A stretch of DNA of 64,000 bases. Origin: Planctobacterium sp965279005 (GTDB lineage Bacteria > Pseudomonadota > Gammaproteobacteria > Enterobacterales > Alteromonadaceae). Below the pieces are notes generated by a model, which was given only the letters and a program-made list of their open reading frames with translations, was not told the origin of the DNA and made no database searches. Every line of letters begins with the position of its first letter. The stretch's first letter is position 1. The stretch covers positions 1 to 64,000 of the forward strand of contig CBDIHK010000029.1 of the NCBI GenBank assembly GCA_965279005.1, in the 5' to 3' direction. Positions 43,152 through 52,123 of the stretch are shown piece by piece. Both the position numbers and the translations under genes were made by a program.

Positions 43152-43263
43152 GTCGCCCCCTTCGCTGGGCAAAAACCTGCCACCTATACTTTTTGCCTAC
43201 AGATGTTATGCCAAAGATTGGCTACACTGAAAACATGTACGCTCCATTTCCAGGCGCCTAAAC

Positions 43264-44010
43264 ATGTACAAACGCTTTGCCAGCTATATCCTGCTACTGC
43301 TTGTATCCATTGCCGAAGCACAGGCTTCACAACTGGAGGATCTGCACTATATCACTGAAGATTACCCACCCTTCAACTACCAGGAACAGGGGAAGCTAAA
43401 AGGGATTGCTATCGATTTGTTACACCTTGTGTGGCAACGCGAAGGCATGCAGGCGCAGGATATAGATATATTACCTTGGGCAAGGGCTATGCACCTACTA
43501 AAACACAGTGACAATGCGGTGCTGTTTGCAGTAGCCAAAACCCCACAAAGGACAGATGACTTTAAATGGGCGTGCCCCATTGTTGAAACCCGCTATGTGC
43601 TTTTTGCAAAAAAGCGGGCAAAATACAAAATCGACAATGTATCGCAATTAGAGCAGTACACCATTGGCACCATACGGGCAGATGTTGGCGAGCAAGCGCT
43701 AATGGCGGTGCTAGACAGTCCCGTCAACATCTTCAGTAATGTCTCTATGGCTGCCAACCTGGACATGTTGGAACGCGGCCGCATCCAACTGGTTGCCTAC
43801 GATGAGCTAGCAGCAGGGGCTATGTTTAGGCGCTTTGGCTACGATCCTGCTGATTTTGAAGTGGTGTTTCCAATTACTGATTCCACAACCTGTTATGCTT
43901 TTAGTAAAAATGTGCCGGATAGCACTATTGCCACCTTCCAAGGACATTTAAATCAGATTGTAAGACAGGATGGTTACCAGTCCCTAGTGACAGAATATTT
44001 TGCCAATTAG
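43264..44010 (+). CDS. Orphan periplasmic solute-binding protein (SBP_bac_3-like)
   Basis: 248 residues with a signal peptide (MYKRFASYILLLLVSIAEAQA). Binding-protein motifs are 'LHYITEDYPPFNYQEQGKLKGIAIDLLHLVWQREGM', 'ILPWARAMHLLKHSDNAVLFAVAKTPQRTDDFKWACPI' and 'MLERGRIQLVAYDELAAGAMF'. This is the amino-acid-type binding family. No ABC genes are adjacent. It lies between the LacI regulator and the MITE cluster, with a 112-bp gap to lacI, and may or may not belong to the sugar island. Confidence 0.8.
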   Translation: MYKRFASYILLLLVSIAEAQASQLEDLHYITEDYPPFNYQEQGKLKGIAIDLLHLVWQREGMQAQDIDILPWARAMHLLKHSDNAVLFAVAKTPQRTDDFKWACPIVETRYVLFAKKRAKYKIDNVSQLEQYTIGTIRADVGEQALMAVLDSPVNIFSNVSMAANLDMLERGRIQLVAYDELAAGAMFRRFGYDPADFEVVFPITDSTTCYAFSKNVPDSTIATFQGHLNQIVRQDGYQSLVTEYFAN

Positions 44011-44118
44011 CAAAGACAACCTCCCCCGCACGCCTTGGTCGCTGGCAAGGTTAACGGCGCTACCATTGGACGCGGCTACCACATTTGTTGGGCCGAATAT
44101 CAAATCAAAAGTGGAAAG

Positions 44119-44151
44119 CTAATTGTGCTATACCGATTCCAGCTAATTGTG
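44119..44151. repeat. Short direct repeat flanking a solo TACCGATTCCA
   Basis: GCTAATTGTG occurs at 44119-44128 and again at 44142-44151. Between them is CTATACCGATTCCA, an end fragment of the nearby MITE-like elements. It looks like an excision scar or remnant flanked by duplicated target. Confidence 0.45.
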
Positions 44152-45012
44152 TCCTTGGGCCAAATGCCCATTGCACTCAGCTAGTCCCTCTTCAATACCC
44201 AATTCCTGGTATCCAGCCTTTGCTTGCAGCCAGTGCTGTTTGGCGACGTTAATACCGATTCCATTAAGTATTTACTCACCCAGTGGGAATTGAAAAGGGT
44301 TTAGACAAGGCAAATGTTCAAAGGTCTAGTGGGTCTAAATCGAGAACATTTAACGCTGTATAAACCCTTTTCAAACCCATCGAAGACGCGCCTCAGGAAC
44401 ACAATTTCATCGTTGCACGAAGTTCGATAATTTCTTCTGGAAAGAAATTAAACGGCGAAGCCGGCCTGAAAGGCGGAGGGCAGGATGCCCGGAGTAAAGC
44501 CGCCAGTATTACTTCATTCGTGCGCCTTGAACTTGAGTCCCTGAGGCAGCGCTGGGTGAGCAAATACTTAATGGAATCGGTATATATATGGTTTGCTCGA
44601 ACACTAGGGCAAGTAACCTGTGGATATTGGCGATATCGAGTTTAGGTTGTAGCTCGGCGGTTTGATACAGTGCTAGCGCACTCTCTAAATGGCTTTTGGC
44701 TTCACTAAACTCATGTTTGCGCAATGCCAAACTCCCCAAATGCTTGTGGATCTTAGCTTTCAAAGAAAGGTTAGAGGCAACCTCCCCGGCAAGTTCCAAT
44801 GCGGTGGCATAATACCTTACTGATGAGTCTAAATCATCTTGGTCGCAGGCTAATTGCCCAAGCAGGCTATAGCTGTGGATCGTGAAATTTGGATCTGCAA
44901 TCGATTTGGCTAACCTTAACAATTCTAAAGCTTGCTTTTGGGCGTCTTCAATTTGACCGGCCACCCTGGCTTGCCAAGCCAGCTTATATAGTCTCTCAAG
45001 TTGCCCAGGCAT
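44143..45012 (-). pseudogene. TPR-repeat protein gene interrupted by a MITE-like element
   Basis: From ATG 45012 a TPR-type sequence runs for about 140 codons: 'YSLLGQLACDQDDLDSSVRYYATALELAGEVASN' and 'HKHLGSLALRKHEFSEAKSHLESALALYQTAELQPKLD'. It then enters the element at 44582 and stops within it (44509). On the far side of the element, a compatible tail 'NVAKQHWLQAKAGYQELGIEEGLAECNGHLAQGHN' ends at a TAG at 44143-44145. The tail reads like a final TPR, so one original gene of about 175-190 codons seems to have been split by insertion. A second element lies 5 bp upstream of the ATG and may have replaced the promoter. The gene's role is unknown. Confidence 0.7.
44253..44582. mobile_element. 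MITE-like element copy 1 (about 330 bp)
   Basis: Bounded by TA on both sides, with terminal inverted repeats of about 31 bp: left TACCGATTCCATTAAGTATT followed by TACTCACCCAG, right complementary to the same (GCTGGGTGAGC...AATGGAATCGGTA). It carries no transposase. The interior is about 90% like copy 2 at 45018, but lacks about 73 bp present there. TA boundaries fit insertion by an IS630/Tc1-type transposase acting in trans. It interrupts the TPR gene. Confidence 0.85.
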
Positions 45013-45017
45013 ATTTA

Positions 45018-45420
45018 TACCGATTCCATGAAGTATTTACTCACTCAGTGGGAATTGAAAAGGGTTTAGACAAGGCAAATGTTCAATGGTTTAGTGGGTC
45101 TAAATCGAGAACATTTAACGCTGTATAAACCCTTTTCAAACCCATCGAAGACGCGCCTCAGGAACACAATTTATGAAATGCGTCCATGCATTTCACCGCT
45201 GCGCGGCTGGCTAACGCCATTCAAAAGTTTTCCCGAAACTTTTGTCTGCGTTGCTCGAAGTTCGATAATTTCTTCTGGAAAGAAATTAAACGGCGAAGCC
45301 GGCCTGAAAGGCGAAGGGCAGGATGCCCGGAGTAAAGCCACCAGTATTACTTCATTCGTGCGCCTTGAACTTGAGTCCCTGAGGTAGCGCTGGGTGAGCA
45401 AATACTTCATGGAATCGGTA
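45018..45420. mobile_element. MITE-like element copy 2 (about 403 bp)
   Basis: Same family and orientation as copy 1. The ends are TACCGATTCCATGAAGTATT and its complement (AATACTTCATGGAATCGGTA). It contains an extra internal segment (about 45173-45250) with short palindromes (CAAAAGTTT / AAACTTTTG; AAATGC / GCATTT). No transposase is encoded. It sits between the TPR gene start and the amylosucrase 3' end. Confidence 0.85.
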
Positions 45421-45488
45421 TTAGTCCCCTCTTGTAATCAAGCTTGGCAAGCCGCCAATGCACTTGCCACGGGTTTGGCATGTTGTAC

Positions 45489-47438
45489 CTACAAGTGTTT
45501 TTTATCGTAACTGGACTGCACCAACCACAATACCTGGTAGGGGTTTAACAGGATACTACCCAGCCCAGTGGAGTAAACCTTGCCTGCCAATAAATCCCGG
45601 CAATACCGACTCGGGAACATATCCAGGATGCGCCTATCCAGGTGTTGCCCATGTTCGCTAAAGTTGCACAATGCCAACAGGGTGTTGCCTGCCTCATCGT
45701 GGCGAGCATAGGCAAAGACATGCTGGTTATTGGTTTGCAGTATATGGGTTTCAGTATGGCCAAATAAAGGCTGCTGTTTGCGGATCTTGATCATCTCTTG
45801 CAAGCCTTGGGCGAGTTTTGCTTCCGGCTGGGATGTATCTTTTGCCTTGGCAATATCTGCCTGCTCAAGGGCAATGCGTTGTACCCAGCGGCCGTCGTGC
45901 TGTTTAGTGGGATCCTGCTGGTAGCTGTAGTCATTCAGCAATCCAATTTCGTCGCCTGAATACAGCAATGGAATGCCACCGATGCTAAGGATGATGCTGT
46001 GCATCAACAGCAAACGGGCAATGGCGTGTTCGGTATACACAGGGTTGTCCAGCTGTTTAGCCTGCTCCAGGCCAGCCAACGACGCCGCCGATCCGCATAC
46101 CCGGCAATCGCCAGTGCTGGGGTTCTCCTGGAACGCTACGCCTTGGGCAAAACTTCCCTCAAAGCGGCCAGTGTAAAAGGCATTCAAAAAATGGCGGTGG
46201 TAGTAGCCATTGACTCCCAAATGATGGGCAACAGTATCATCAAAGGTCCAGCCGATATCGTCATGGCAACGCACATAATTGACCCAGGCACAATCGGGAT
46301 GGATGGCAAAGCTCTTGCGCATTGATTCGGTCAAAAGCTGGGTCTTGCGTGTCGCCAGGCTTTCCCAAATCAAGGCCATCAACAAGGGATTGTATGACAA
46401 CTGGCATTCATCTGGGTCTATGTATTTAACCACTTCATCTGGGTGCACAATGGCTTCAGACTTAAACACCACCGCAGGTGCAGCAATTTGTAGACAGGCG
46501 TTGAAAGCTTTGATCAAGCTATGCGCTTTTGCCTGGTTTTCACAATTAGTGCCCATCTCCTTCCAGATAAAAGCCAGGGCATCCAAACGCAAAACACTGC
46601 AGCCTAGGTTTGCCAGAAACAGCATTTCACCAGTAATGGCGTTAAACACCGCGGGGTTGCCGTAATTCAGATCCCACTGGAAACTGTTGAACGTTGTCCA
46701 TACCCATCTTTGTGACTGGTCATCCCAAGTAAAATTGCCGCGCCTCACTTGCGGAAAGATTTCCCTTAAGTTCTCTTCATAGGCATCGGGCAGGGTGCGG
46801 TCCGGAAACATGTAATAGTACTCTTGGTGCTCAGCGTCACCTTGTTTTGCCAAAGTGGCCCATTCGTGTTCATCGGAGGTGTGGTTGAAAACAAAATCGA
46901 GCACCAAGCAAATACCGGCATCGGCCAATGCTTCAGCAAGTTCCCGTAAATCTTCTGTGGTACCCAACGCGGGATCGACGGTTCGATAGTCAGAGACGGC
47001 ATAACCACCGTCGCTATCGCCCTCCGGGCTTTTATACAGCGGCATCAAGTGCAGGTAGGTAACACCCAATTCCGCTAGATAGCCAATCCGGTCTTTTAGT
47101 TTTGCTAGATCCCCAGCGAAAAGGTCAACGTAGCAGGCCATGCCCAACATGTTTTTTTGCAGGTACCAATCCGGCTGGGCCAGTCGATCACAATCTAACT
47201 TTTTGAGGCTACCAGGACGGTTAGAATAACCTTGCGCCAATACCTGCACCAGCTCCTGCACGTGGAAATAGAAATCGTAACGGTGCCCATAAATCTCAAA
47301 TAACAAAGCAAACAGGCGCGGGAAGTGCTGTTGCAGCCTGCTTTCGAACTCTGTTTGCTCATCTTGCTGCCAAGCAGTGAAATCAACATTGGTTAAAATA
47401 CGGGTTAATGTCCGTTGTGCTTCTAGCTGGATATCCAC
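45489..47438 (-). CDS. Amylosucrase (GH13_4), cytoplasmic
   Basis: 649 residues with a GTG start (ribosome site GAGG). The sequence follows Neisseria amylosucrase along its length: 'YVDLFAGDLAKLKDRIGYLAELGVTYLHLMPL', 'FNHTSDEHEWA', 'WVWTTFNSFQWDLNYGNP', 'SVLRLDALAFIWKEMGTNCEN' (nucleophile Asp), 'VVFKSEAIVHPDEVV' (acid/base Glu) and 'YVRCHDDIGWTFDD' (third catalytic Asp). All catalytic residues are present. Amylosucrase splits sucrose, transferring glucose to an alpha-1,4-glucan and releasing fructose. There is no signal peptide. It is divergent from a TonB receptor; the fructokinase at 52124 would use the fructose. Confidence 0.95.
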   Translation of the reverse strand: MDIQLEAQRTLTRILTNVDFTAWQQDEQTEFESRLQQHFPRLFALLFEIYGHRYDFYFHVQELVQVLAQGYSNRPGSLKKLDCDRLAQPDWYLQKNMLGMACYVDLFAGDLAKLKDRIGYLAELGVTYLHLMPLYKSPEGDSDGGYAVSDYRTVDPALGTTEDLRELAEALADAGICLVLDFVFNHTSDEHEWATLAKQGDAEHQEYYYMFPDRTLPDAYEENLREIFPQVRRGNFTWDDQSQRWVWTTFNSFQWDLNYGNPAVFNAITGEMLFLANLGCSVLRLDALAFIWKEMGTNCENQAKAHSLIKAFNACLQIAAPAVVFKSEAIVHPDEVVKYIDPDECQLSYNPLLMALIWESLATRKTQLLTESMRKSFAIHPDCAWVNYVRCHDDIGWTFDDTVAHHLGVNGYYHRHFLNAFYTGRFEGSFAQGVAFQENPSTGDCRVCGSAASLAGLEQAKQLDNPVYTEHAIARLLLMHSIILSIGGIPLLYSGDEIGLLNDYSYQQDPTKQHDGRWVQRIALEQADIAKAKDTSQPEAKLAQGLQEMIKIRKQQPLFGHTETHILQTNNQHVFAYARHDEAGNTLLALCNFSEHGQHLDRRILDMFPSRYCRDLLAGKVYSTGLGSILLNPYQVLWLVQSSYDKKHL

Positions 47439-47888
47439 TATTGCGCCTCTTCGAGTCTAAGGAACAATCAACTTGTATCAGTAATTGCCCTAAAAAAATT
47501 CAATCCAATTATGCTTGGCTCCTTTGAAACAAGCCAATCTTATTCGTTTAAGTTAATTCAATAAAACAAATAAATCCATAAATAGCAAGTATAGTCCAGT
47601 TTTAAAAATTTATTTAACAAATATTTTACAGTTCAGAAATTATCTGCTAGCCTTTATCTTAATCGTTTAAGCTTATTTCAAAACACAAACTTAAACGAAG
47701 CATGATACAGCGTGGTTGTTTCCCCCAAACAGGGGCAGCAAGCACCGGCGAGCGCGACCCCAGGTGTTAATAATTTGTTAACACGCTCGCACATTGGGAG
47801 TTTAGCGTCTATAAAACCATCAATAGGCACGGCTTCCAGGACTTAGACGTCAATTTATTTGAACCGTTAGTTTTTGCAGGAGACCACA
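47439..47888. promoter_or_regulatory. Divergent control region with three LacI-type sites
   Basis: 450 bases between amylosucrase and the TonB receptor. Site a: CTTATTCGTTTAAG (47539-47552). Site b: CTTAATCGTTTAAG (47658-47671), nearly palindromic about the central CG. Site c: CTTAAACGAAGCAT (47690-47703), one good half. A copy also lies at the lacI-type gene. These are candidate operators for co-repression by the LacI-type regulator in the absence of sucrose. The rest is AT-rich up to 47660; no gene is seen. Confidence 0.7.
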
Positions 47889-50384
47889 ATGAGCACATCC
47901 TTTAAACGCACTGCCCTCGCAGCAGCCCTTGCCGGTTTGTTCAGCCAACCGGTTTTGGCCCAGGAAGCAGCAGAAGACACTGAAGAAAAACAAAAATTTG
48001 AACAGATCGTTGTAACTGCTGCCCCTGCGGGCGCAACGATGCAAGAAGCGAGCGTATCAGTTAGCTCGTTCAATGCAGAAGATATTCTAAAACTGGCTCC
48101 TCGTTCGACAGCCGAGATGTTCCGTGCCCTACCAGGGATACGAGCGGAATCTTCAGGCGGTGGCGGTAATGCCAATATCACCATCCGCGGTATCCCGCTG
48201 GCAACCGGCGGTTCCAAGTTCATGCAGATACACGAAGACGGCTTACCGGTACTGGAGTTTGGCGACATCAACTTCGGTAATACTGATAACTTCCTGCGCT
48301 ATGACTGGTCCATCGCCTTGGTGGAATCGGTACGCGGTGGTTCGGCCTCAACCTTTGCCAGTAACTCGCCTGGTGGTGTTATCAACTTGATCAGCGCAAC
48401 GGGTGAATCAGGTGGTGGTGCGATTGGCACTTCATTCGGTGTGGATTACGACGAATTTAGGCTTGATTTTGCCTATGGCGGGGAGATTAATTCTGACTTG
48501 TATTTCCACGTTGCTGGCCATAACCGCCAAGGCGAAGGTCCGCGCGATACCGGTTTCAATGGTGATGACGGTGGCCAAATCCGGTTCAATATCACCCAGG
48601 TTCTAGATAACGGCCATATACGTTTTTACTTTAAAAACCTAGACGATAGGGCAACCACCTATTTGCCGGCACCGGTTTTGGTCAAAGGCAATGGCGAATT
48701 TGGCCCTGTCGCCAACTTTGATGCCCGCAATGAAACGCTGCACTCTGCGGCTACCTCCAATATCTCTACTTTCGATAGCTTCGGCAATCCGCGCAACCGC
48801 GATCTAACCGATGGCATTGAATCTGAAGTGACTTCTTTCGGTTTGGAAGTAGATTTGGAATTCGATGATGGCCTGTATTTCCTGAACAAATTCCGTACCA
48901 GTGATATTACCGGCGGTTTTATCTCGCCCTTCACTGATACCTTTGGTGCCTACGGTCCACAATCGGCCAGCAGCATGGCTGGCGCGATTTGTGATAGCGC
49001 CCGCGACGGTGATGGCAACCCATTTAACTGTGCCAGCACCAGCGTTACCCTGGCGGGCACCGACACCAGCTATGATGGTTTAGCTTTCCTTAACTTGCTG
49101 TTTGACACCGAGTTCAATGACCTGGGCAACACAATCAACGATATGAACCTGCGTAAAGAGTGGGACAACGGCATGAGCCTAACCGTCGGTTATTACTACT
49201 CGAAGCAAAATATCGCCACCAGCTGGAATAGCTGGCAAACCTTTATCCAAACCGTAGACGGCAGCAACTCCCAATACCTACACATCACCGATGCCGATGG
49301 CGAGGCCTTGGTTAATAATGGTTTGTGGGCTCCGAGTTTCTTGTCGTGGGAGTGGGATCTGCAGTACACCACTACGGCACCCTACGCCAACTTAGGTTTT
49401 GAAGTGGGTGACAATTGGTTGTTTGACGTCAGTGTGCGCCGTGACAATGTCGAAGCCAACGGCGAGCTAATCAGTTCCTGCTGCGGTGGCAACACCGATT
49501 TTGATTTAAACGGTGATGGTGTCATTAGTGGCAATACTGAAGACGCCTCAGCCTCCAACGGTTTTGGTTTTGGCGGTGGTGTCATCAACCTAAACCGCGC
49601 CAACGGCTCAAGCCAGTTAGTTAACTACGACGCCAACAATACGTCCTTCTCATTAGGTGGTTCTTACCTGTACAGCGATACTTTGACCATTTTTGGCCGT
49701 TACAGTGAAGGTGGACGTGCCATTGCCGACCGCTTGTTACAAATCGCCGGTACCTTGAACCAGGACGGTAGCCTAACCAGCACCACTTCCGGTTTTGATG
49801 AAACTGAGCAGTTGGAAATAGGTGTAAAATACGGCACCCGTGATTTCCAGTTAAACGCGACTTTGTTCGATACGGTGACCCAGGACACCCAAGCAGAGGT
49901 AACTTCGGGCCTGACCTTTATCCGGGAATATGAAGCCACGGGGTTGGAGCTAGAAGGTTTGTATGAATTTGGCGGTGGATTCACCCTAACCGGTAACTTT
50001 ACCTGGACCGATGCGGAAATTTCCAATGACGTAAATAATGAAGATCTAGAAGGCACTACACCGCGCCGGCAAGCAGATTATATCTATACCATTACCCCGC
50101 AATGGCAAAACGATGACTTCTTGTTAGGTGCAACCTTCCAAGGCTCTGCTGACTTCTATTTGCAAGACAACAACCAGTTAAAACAAGATGGATATGTCAT
50201 CACCAATTTATTTGCCACCTGGTATATCACGGACAACCTATCGGCATCATTGAATGTGAACAACCTCACCAATGAATTTGTGATTACTGAAGCAGAGGAA
50301 GGCACAGCGAATGTGGGTGACATAGTCCGGGCTCGTCCGCTCAATGGCCGCACAACCAACTTAAGTGTGAAATATCAATTTTAA
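47889..50384 (+). CDS. TonB-dependent receptor of the sucrose island
   Basis: 831 residues from ATG 47889 (AGGAGA, 6 bp spacing). Signal peptide 'MSTSFKRTALAAALAGLFSQPVLA'; plug (about 35-160) with 'QIVVTAAPAGATMQEASVSVSSFN', 'AEMFRALPGIRAESSGGGGNANITIRGIP', 'ALVESVRGGSASTFASNSPGGVINLIS'; barrel ending 'NLSVKYQF'. The start of the mature protein, QEAAEDTEEKQKFEQIVVT, is TonB-box-like. Position after the shared operators suggests uptake of sucrose or sucrose-containing oligosaccharides across the outer membrane. Specificity is inferred from context. Confidence 0.92.
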   Translation: MSTSFKRTALAAALAGLFSQPVLAQEAAEDTEEKQKFEQIVVTAAPAGATMQEASVSVSSFNAEDILKLAPRSTAEMFRALPGIRAESSGGGGNANITIRGIPLATGGSKFMQIHEDGLPVLEFGDINFGNTDNFLRYDWSIALVESVRGGSASTFASNSPGGVINLISATGESGGGAIGTSFGVDYDEFRLDFAYGGEINSDLYFHVAGHNRQGEGPRDTGFNGDDGGQIRFNITQVLDNGHIRFYFKNLDDRATTYLPAPVLVKGNGEFGPVANFDARNETLHSAATSNISTFDSFGNPRNRDLTDGIESEVTSFGLEVDLEFDDGLYFLNKFRTSDITGGFISPFTDTFGAYGPQSASSMAGAICDSARDGDGNPFNCASTSVTLAGTDTSYDGLAFLNLLFDTEFNDLGNTINDMNLRKEWDNGMSLTVGYYYSKQNIATSWNSWQTFIQTVDGSNSQYLHITDADGEALVNNGLWAPSFLSWEWDLQYTTTAPYANLGFEVGDNWLFDVSVRRDNVEANGELISSCCGGNTDFDLNGDGVISGNTEDASASNGFGFGGGVINLNRANGSSQLVNYDANNTSFSLGGSYLYSDTLTIFGRYSEGGRAIADRLLQIAGTLNQDGSLTSTTSGFDETEQLEIGVKYGTRDFQLNATLFDTVTQDTQAEVTSGLTFIREYEATGLELEGLYEFGGGFTLTGNFTWTDAEISNDVNNEDLEGTTPRRQADYIYTITPQWQNDDFLLGATFQGSADFYLQDNNQLKQDGYVITNLFATWYITDNLSASLNVNNLTNEFVITEAEEGTANVGDIVRARPLNGRTTNLSVKYQF

Positions 50385-50610
50385 CCTAAGCTAATACCAT
50401 GGGGGCGCAAGCCCTTATGGTTAAAAAGCACTAAGGAGGGGGTTTTGGCGAATTACACACCCAGCAATATCAATATCGCCATGGCCATTTTAATTGGTAT
50501 CAAGGTAGGAACAGGAACTGGCCACACTGATATTAGGGACGGTTAATCCTACTGAAAAAATTGAATCTGCTGAGTACATAGATATTCAAACCTAAACGCG
50601 GTGTATCAAA

Positions 50611-51994
50611 GTGAACAATAACTCCATGTCAGAAAAGTTGTCCCTCAGAGAAAAAATTGGCTATGGCGTAGGTGATATGGCCTCCAATTTTTACATGGGC
50701 TTCTTCGGGCTATTCCTTCTCTATTATTACACCGACGTCTACGGCATATCCCCGGCAGCAGCCGCCACAATGTTGCTGGTGACTAAAGTGATTGATGCCA
50801 TCAGTGACCCCGCTATGGGCATTATTGCCGACCGGACCAATAGCCGCTGGGGCAAATACCGGCCCTACTTGCTGTTTGTCGCCATCCCTTACGCCTTGTT
50901 GGGATACCTATTGTTTTCTGGACCAGAACTATCTGACCTGGGCAAACTGGCATTCGCCTACATTTCCTACACCCTGGTGATGCTCGCCTACACAGCGATT
51001 AACGTTCCCTATTCGGCGTTGTTGGCCGTTATCTCGCCATCCGCTGAAGAAAGAACCAAGGCAACTCAGTTCCGGTTTATTTTCGCCTCACTAGGGACGC
51101 TTTGTGTTAGCGCATTTGCGACACCGCTTGTGCAGTTGTTGGGCCAAGGCGATGAGCTATTGGGGTTCCGCTTAACTATTGTTGTCTTTGCCGTGGTTAT
51201 CTGTGCTTTTGTACTGGATAACCTTTGCAACCACAAAAGAAAGGATCGTCCCATCAAAACACACCTCTTCCATTAAAGATGACTTCTCAGCCTTGTTGAA
51301 GAACATTTCCTGGCAAATCCTGGTTGTTGCCGGAATATTAATCGTAGTCGGGCTGATTATACGCTTCGCCTCCATTGTCTACTACGTGAAATACAATATG
51401 CATGATGATGGCGAGCTAATTTTCCTAATATTCGATCGAACTGCGGTATTCACTTCCATGGGCTTGATAGGACAATTATTAGGCGCGATGTCCACGCCAT
51501 TTTTAGTCCGCTACTTCGAGAAAAGAGCCTTAATGATCTTTATGAACCTACTGCACGCCGCAACCTTGGTGGTATGTTACTTCCTGCCCGCTGATAACTA
51601 CGCGTTAGTGGTCGCGGTGCATGCCCTCGGCATATTCACTTTTGGTGTCGTCATTACCCTATTGTTTTCTATGTACACGGATTGTTCTGAATATGGTGAA
51701 TGGCTTACCCACAAAAATACGGCAGGCCTGGTGGTTTCTGCCTCCATGTTTTCACTAAAATTTGGCTCTGCCGTTGGCGGGGCAATACCAGGGTTCTTCC
51801 TTGCAGCTTACGGATTTGTTGCCAATGCAACACAATCGCCTGAGTCACTGGAGGGCATCCGTTTCATGTTTAACCTGTTACCGGCAATCTTCTTTGCTGG
51901 TGCAGCGATTGTTATGTTTTTCTACCAACTAGACAAACAAGCGTTGAACCAAGTAGAAGTCGAGCTGGCTGAGCGAAGGCAAGCCCCGGTTTGA
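50611..51994 (+). pseudogene. GPH-family MFS sugar (sucrose?) transporter, frameshifted
   Basis: The first frame (50611-51276) encodes six N-terminal helices: 'GYGVGDMASNFYMGFFGLFLLYYYTDVYG', 'DPAMGIIADRTNSRWGKYRPYLL', 'INVPYSALLAVIS'. From about 51207 the sequence continues in the +1 frame to 51994: 'LYWITFATTKERIVPSKHTSSIKDDFSALLKNISWQILVVAG' and 'LFSMYTDCSEYGEWLTHKNTAGLV'. Removing one T from the TTTT at 51207-51210 joins them into a normal 460-residue glycoside-pentoside-hexuronide transporter. The start is GTG 50611 or ATG 50626; neither has a clear ribosome site. As read, no functional transporter is made, unless this is a sequencing error or a recoding site. Confidence 0.85.
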
Positions 51995-52123
51995 CGCACC
52001 AATGTCGGCTGAAGCCACAGCCAGCGCAACAAAACCATTTGTTGGATCCGCAATGTTGTGGCTGGTAACCGGGCTATTGTTAATGGCTTAGCTCCAAAAG
52101 AATTAGATTATGGATACACGAAG

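Noticed and set aside
44509..45012. The TPR frame as a complete 167-residue gene
   Set aside because: Its last 26 codons lie inside the MITE-like element, and a compatible tail exists beyond it.
50396..50421. Hairpin ACCAT...ATGGT after the TonB receptor as a terminator
   Set aside because: It has mismatches in the stem and no U-run on either strand.
50591..50604. CCTAAACGCGG as a further LacI-type operator before the transporter
   Set aside because: Only one half-site (TAAACG) matches, and the other half is unrelated.
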